A stretch of 64,000 nt of DNA from Anaerolineae bacterium (GTDB taxonomy: Bacteria; Chloroflexota; Anaerolineae; Anaerolineales; Villigracilaceae), in contig JAKLPV010000112.1 in assembly GCA_022013685.1 (NCBI GenBank), forward strand, positions 37,897 to 101,896, read 5' to 3'. The notes beneath the pieces are model-generated. The model had not been told where the DNA came from, searched no databases, and was given only the letters and a program-made list of their open reading frames with translations. The translations under genes and the position numbers were made by a program. Shown one piece after another: positions 60,758 through 64,000 of this stretch (position 1 is its first letter; every line of letters begins with the position of its first letter).

Positions 60758-61372
60758 TTAAAACTTGCTCCAGTGTTTTTCTATAAACTGAGCAACCCCA
60801 GAAGCTCTTTGCATTTGAGCTTGGATGCGTTCACTTGGCGACATTTCAGAGAAGTACCTTCCTGAAGTTCGATCAATCTGCATCGAATTAAGCGGTTCGC
60901 CAGCCATAACAACTGGGCTTATTTTTGAAGTCAAGAAGGTTTCACTGATAAACGTCTCACAATAAATCTGTGAGACATCAATTCTGAAAGCAATTGCGGT
61001 AATCCAAGTCCCCACGCTTTCTCCGCCAACTTTGTTTAGCTCTTGTTGGTAATAGTCTAGCATTTCGCTATCTGATGCGGCACCATCTTTCCCCAAAATA
61101 CGTCTTACAAACAACCCTGGTTGTTTTTCCATTGGAAAAGACTCAATATACAAACCATGATCCACGGCAATTGTTGGAATTCCATATTTTGGAAAAGCAA
61201 ACTCAACCTTTTGGCGGGCGTTTTCGGCGGGCGTATTGCCATTTTCAAGATACTGAGATTTTATTCGTACATCACGCAAACTCAAAATTTCAATTGGTAA
61301 TGAAGTGAGGATGTTTCTCATTTGCATTATTTTGGATGCGTTAGTCGTGGCGTAGAGAATGCGCTTATTCAT
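60758..61372 (-). CDS. HAM1/ITPase-like non-canonical purine NTP pyrophosphatase
   Basis: This 204-residue protein starts ILYATTNASKIMQMRNIL, the Ham1 N-terminal motif (T/S-x-N-x-x-K), with NGNTPAENARQKVEFAFPKY and IAVDHGLYIESF as the nucleotide-binding Asp region, and AQMQRASGVAQFIEKHW at the end. It should hydrolyse dITP/XTP-type nucleotides to monophosphate and pyrophosphate. Sequence identity to standard RdgB looks low by eye, so it may act on another NTP. It follows the HigA gene after 9 bases and lies between that gene and repeat C. Confidence 0.75.
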   Translation of the reverse strand: MNKRILYATTNASKIMQMRNILTSLPIEILSLRDVRIKSQYLENGNTPAENARQKVEFAFPKYGIPTIAVDHGLYIESFPMEKQPGLFVRRILGKDGAASDSEMLDYYQQELNKVGGESVGTWITAIAFRIDVSQIYCETFISETFLTSKISPVVMAGEPLNSMQIDRTSGRYFSEMSPSERIQAQMQRASGVAQFIEKHWSKF

Positions 61373-61381
61373 ATGATTTCT

Positions 61382-61801
61382 TTACTTCTGCCAAAAGGAG
61401 TAAGCATCGCCGTAGAGCTGCCAGCTATTTGACAGCCCCCGCACACCCGTAGCCAATCGAAGTATCCCGGCGTGACGTTGGCCTGTTTTGATCTTAAGCA
61501 GCGGTTGCCATTTGACGGGGCGAACTTCACGCTCCAGACGATTGCCTAACTTATCCATTGCAATATCTAAATCATATTCCGCCTGTAAGCGGAGCCAAAA
61601 CTGCGGCGAAACTCCAAAATAACGCGCCAAACGTAATCCAGTATCGGCTGTGATACTGCGGCAACCCAATACAATTTCATTAACCCGCCGCACGTCAACC
61701 CCGATTTCAATAGCGAGCCGGTTTTGGCTCAAATTCATCGGCTTAATGAACTCTTCGAGCAACACTTCACCTGGGTGAATAGGGGATAAAGTGTCATTCA
61801 A
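61382..61801 (-). CDS. HigA-family antitoxin with extended C-terminus
   Basis: This 139-residue protein begins SPIHPGEVLLEEFIKPMNLS, the HigA hallmark, then an HTH (QNRLAIEIGVDVRRVNEIVL) and YFGVSPQFWLRLQAEYDLDI. Typical HigA proteins end near residue 97 (EREVRPV). The 42 residues that follow (KWQPLLKIKTGQRHAGILRL, then ATGVRGLSNSWQLYGDAYSF, WQK) have no counterpart I recognise and look like read-through into foreign sequence. Antitoxins of this type bind their own promoter and the HigB toxin. Only the last codons of HigB survive just upstream, so it appears to be an orphan. Confidence 0.88.
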   Translation of the reverse strand: MNDTLSPIHPGEVLLEEFIKPMNLSQNRLAIEIGVDVRRVNEIVLGCRSITADTGLRLARYFGVSPQFWLRLQAEYDLDIAMDKLGNRLEREVRPVKWQPLLKIKTGQRHAGILRLATGVRGLSNSWQLYGDAYSFWQK

Positions 61802-61810
61802 TATTTTCTC

Positions 61811-61873
61811 TCATCCGTGATAATCCACGATCTCAATATCTTTCGCCTTGTTACCTGACCATAAGAATAATTC
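61811..61873 (-). pseudogene. Remnant of HigB toxin gene (last 20 codons)
   Basis: On the minus strand, directly upstream of higA, an open frame reads ELFLWSGNKAKDIEIVDYHG and then TGA (61811-61813). This matches the conserved C-terminus of HigB/RelE-type toxins, which end in DVEIVDYH. The frame is closed by TAA at 61874-61876, right beside the end of the next gene. So only the 3' end of the toxin gene remains and no active toxin can be made here. Confidence 0.7.
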
Positions 61874-61876
61874 TTA

Positions 61877-63019
61877 TCACGGGAAATTCATATCCATAAA
61901 AATATGAAAAACTTCAACAATCATTCCTCTATTTTGATATTTCGCTAAACCTACTCTTATTCCTGCAAATTTAGGAAATCTGGTTGATATATCTTCAACT
62001 TGACCAATTAATGCTATATGTTCGAAAGAAATTGTGGGGACAAAATTCTTGTAGTTTTCCCAAAAAACTAAAAAATCTCGGTTTTTAGCATAGATAACAG
62101 CGTAATTGTTTTTAAGCCCATTTGGATCATAATTTTCGGATAGCTTTTTCAGATGCTTTGCTATATATCCCTTATCTATATAACCAATAACAAAAGCTTC
62201 AAGAATGGATAAGGGAATATCATCTTTTGAAAAAACTGCTATGTCCAACTCGCCATATTGTGCTCCATTAAATGATGCTCCCCTCTGAGTTTGATCTTGC
62301 ACCCTATAGCCTTTCGCGGTAAGCAATGATTGAAAAAGACTATTAAATTGACCTTCGTTATTGCTCAGAACTTTGTGTTTGCTTTGAATCTCTGTTGCAC
62401 ACCATGCAATATCCTCAAACAATTGACTTTGAAGTTTATTGTATCCGACAGATTGCATATCTCTTATATCTTCAAGTAAGATCAAATCAATTATGTCTAA
62501 ATCCTGAGATTTCTTTTTGAAATCGCTAATCATTGAATTCTTATTGATATTCGCTTCCAAATACAAATGTTTCAAAATTAGAGTAAAACTGTCTTGCGTT
62601 TCGACCTGGGTAAGTAAATAGTTTTTTAATTGTTCTTCAAATTGTTGAGCGAATACTTTTGTTATTAGGTATTTATATCGAATAGATTGGTTATCGAAAT
62701 TCTCTTTAAGGTGTTCCTCAAAAATACGAGTTTCATATAAACTATCTTGAAGAGAGAGGCCTAAAAAGTGATATATGTTCAAGTATTTTGTGTAGATTGG
62801 ATTTTTTAGTTTTCTGGCAACCTTTTCCAGTTCAGCCCTATCAGCATATTTTTCGGAAAAACTTGCAACAGCAATTTGCTCTGCTTCTCCCGTAAACTGG
62901 GATTTGTTTATCTGGCTTATTTTTCCCTGCTCACCATCGATGAAATAGTAGCAAAAAATTTCGAGTGAATCTGATTGAAACAATTTAGATTTAAGTTCCT
63001 GTATTAATTCATCAAGCAT
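61877..63019 (-). CDS. Argonaute-associated protein with nuclease-like C-terminal domain
   Basis: This 380-residue protein starts 2 bases after the Argonaute gene, so the two are co-expressed. Residues 1-230 are mostly helical with no motif I can name. From about 230 a restriction-endonuclease-like fold is suggested: FNSLFQSLLTAKGYRVQDQT, then YGELDIAVFSKDDIPLSILE with an Asp and a Glu at PD-(D/E)xK spacing, followed by AF instead of x-K, then KHLKKLSENYDPNGL and NNYAVIYAKNRDF. It may be the effector of the Argonaute system, with a changed active site, or a nucleic acid binder. The gene is visibly AT-rich compared with the rest of the window, suggesting transfer. Confidence 0.75.
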   Translation of the reverse strand: MLDELIQELKSKLFQSDSLEIFCYYFIDGEQGKISQINKSQFTGEAEQIAVASFSEKYADRAELEKVARKLKNPIYTKYLNIYHFLGLSLQDSLYETRIFEEHLKENFDNQSIRYKYLITKVFAQQFEEQLKNYLLTQVETQDSFTLILKHLYLEANINKNSMISDFKKKSQDLDIIDLILLEDIRDMQSVGYNKLQSQLFEDIAWCATEIQSKHKVLSNNEGQFNSLFQSLLTAKGYRVQDQTQRGASFNGAQYGELDIAVFSKDDIPLSILEAFVIGYIDKGYIAKHLKKLSENYDPNGLKNNYAVIYAKNRDFLVFWENYKNFVPTISFEHIALIGQVEDISTRFPKFAGIRVGLAKYQNRGMIVEVFHIFMDMNFP

Positions 63020-63021
63020 AA

Positions 63022-64000
63022 TTATATAAACCAGAGAGAGTAATCCGGCATAGTTACTTCTTCAAGATACATTAATTCACCCTCGTTAAATTTCTCAACA
63101 AAACGAGCCATTAAATTTGGATACTTAATAGTTATGGGAGTTCCTTGTTGGTTATAACTTGTATGTGACATTTCTGTAAACTGGTATACCTGTTCAGCAA
63201 TGTATTCCAAATCTAAAAAGCTTGATTGCTTGTGAATATCAATCTTAAAGAAGGCCGAACTCTTAGGTCGAAGCCCTAAGAATCCTCTTGAGGGGTTTAT
63301 CTTAATATATGTGCCTCTTAAGTTTTGGGACAGCACACTCTTTGATGTGGATTGTGGCCCTTGATCGTTTTCCTCGCAAGTAAAGAAACGATAGTTATGG
63401 TTTTCTCCTATATGCACAAACGCATATTTAAATGAGTACATTGAAAACCTTCTGATGACTTGCTTCAATGCTTCTATTTCATTATCTTTACCAGCTGGTT
63501 TGAAAATATGAAAGATAAGATAGAATGTTTTATCTACATCCAATGTGCCATCTTTAAGGCTGCTTTCAACTGTTGATGAAATTATTTGCTCTAATTTATC
63601 TCGATAATCAACCATATTAGTCACAGAAGAAGCTTTCCCTAGCAAATATTTCCCGTCCCCTTTAAAAATGGCTGTTAAGCCTAAAATTGGTTGTCCATCT
63701 TTATCGGTGGTTGCGCCAATACCAATGACGAGCTCATTTTTTTGCTGAGTTGGTTTTATTGTCCACGCCATTCCCCCCAATTTTGCATAAATGTTCAACG
63801 CGATGTTGTGATGTGTATAGTTGGCCTTCCGTGAATCTTTATCAGCTAAAAATTGTTTTATCGCAGTAGCGCATAACTTGCTATAAATTTGGGCTTGGAT
63901 GAAGGTTGAGCCACTGTTGTGTGATGCGCTTGAATTGGGCTTGGGATTGTCTGGCAGAACGAGTATGCAGCCGAAATCGTTGGCGATGTTCTCTCAATCG
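63022..64000 (-). CDS. Prokaryotic Argonaute, MID-PIWI part (5' cut by window edge, apparent frameshift)
   Basis: Argonautes use a guide nucleic acid to find foreign DNA or RNA. The visible 323 residues (from 63993 down) include ENIANDFGCILVLPDNPKP, IQAQIYSKLCATAIKQFLAD, ANYTHHNIALNIYAKLGGMA, ELVIGIGATTDKDG, YLIFHIFKPAGKDNEIEALK, RGTYIKINPSRGFLGLRP and GTPITIKYPNLMARFVE, the PIWI landmarks in order. The catalytic Asp after VIGI is Gly, and the one in the FHxx strand is absent, so it should not cut its target. An in-frame TGA at 63994-63996 precedes these residues. Open frame exists one phase away, so a frameshift or error is likely. A partner gene follows after 2 bases. Confidence 0.88.

Noticed and set aside
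1..64000. Possible CRISPR array near the Cas4-like genes
   Set aside because: No series of identical 20-45 base repeats with regular unique spacers was found anywhere, and no cas1, cas2 or effector gene is present.

Overview
The window reads as a chromosomal segment of a GC-rich bacterium, most likely of the phylum Chloroflexota (Anaerolineae-like). This is an inference from gene content, not from a marker gene. The pointers are Ser/Thr kinases with PD40 propeller sensors, Thr/Pro-rich surface linkers, small zinc-ribbon membrane proteins, a CIRCE-controlled hrcA-grpE-dnaK-dnaJ operon, a giant BTAD regulator, and abundant short palindromic intergenic repeats. No rRNA, tRNA, CRISPR array, transposase or integrase was seen.

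Bases 1-23800 hold three GH13 alpha-glucan enzymes (one cut by the left edge), a membrane Ser/Thr kinase with a propeller sensor, the heat-shock operon hrcA-grpE-dnaK-dnaJ-acpS with promoter and CIRCE, a small ATPase gene pair, an FmdB zinc ribbon, a class V aminotransferase resembling MOCOS, two multi-spanning glycosyltransferases, a degenerate methyltransferase-like protein and a two-gene receiver/GAF/histidine kinase module. Bases 23800-35000, minus strand, hold ftsK followed by a PpiC lipoprotein and three membrane or surface proteins in one probable operon, and cydDC. Both cyd genes carry repeat-derived in-frame inserts. Divergent from cydDC is a 1165-residue BTAD/AAA/TPR regulator, followed by a PucC-family carrier with a MerR-RsbRD-like regulator.

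Bases 40700-58700 are mostly housekeeping: panE-panB, a minus-strand operon (B12-binding mutase subunit, meaB, GNAT, prs, mutM, coiled-coil membrane protein), an S9 peptidase, folP, an OsmC protein, and a recN-zinc ribbon-nadK operon. That operon also carries a Cas4-like nuclease split into two adjacent membrane-anchored genes.

From about 58200 to the right edge the region looks accessory. Short same-strand genes (GNAT, P-loop kinase, tyrosine phosphatase, HAM1-like hydrolase, HigA antitoxin with only the tail of HigB left) are interspersed with three related palindromic repeats resembling integron cassette recombination sites. The last 2.1 kb is visibly AT-rich. It encodes the MID-PIWI part of a catalytically inactive prokaryotic Argonaute and, 2 bases downstream, a 380-residue partner with a nuclease-like domain: a probable Argonaute-based defence system, cut by the window edge and with an apparent frameshift there.
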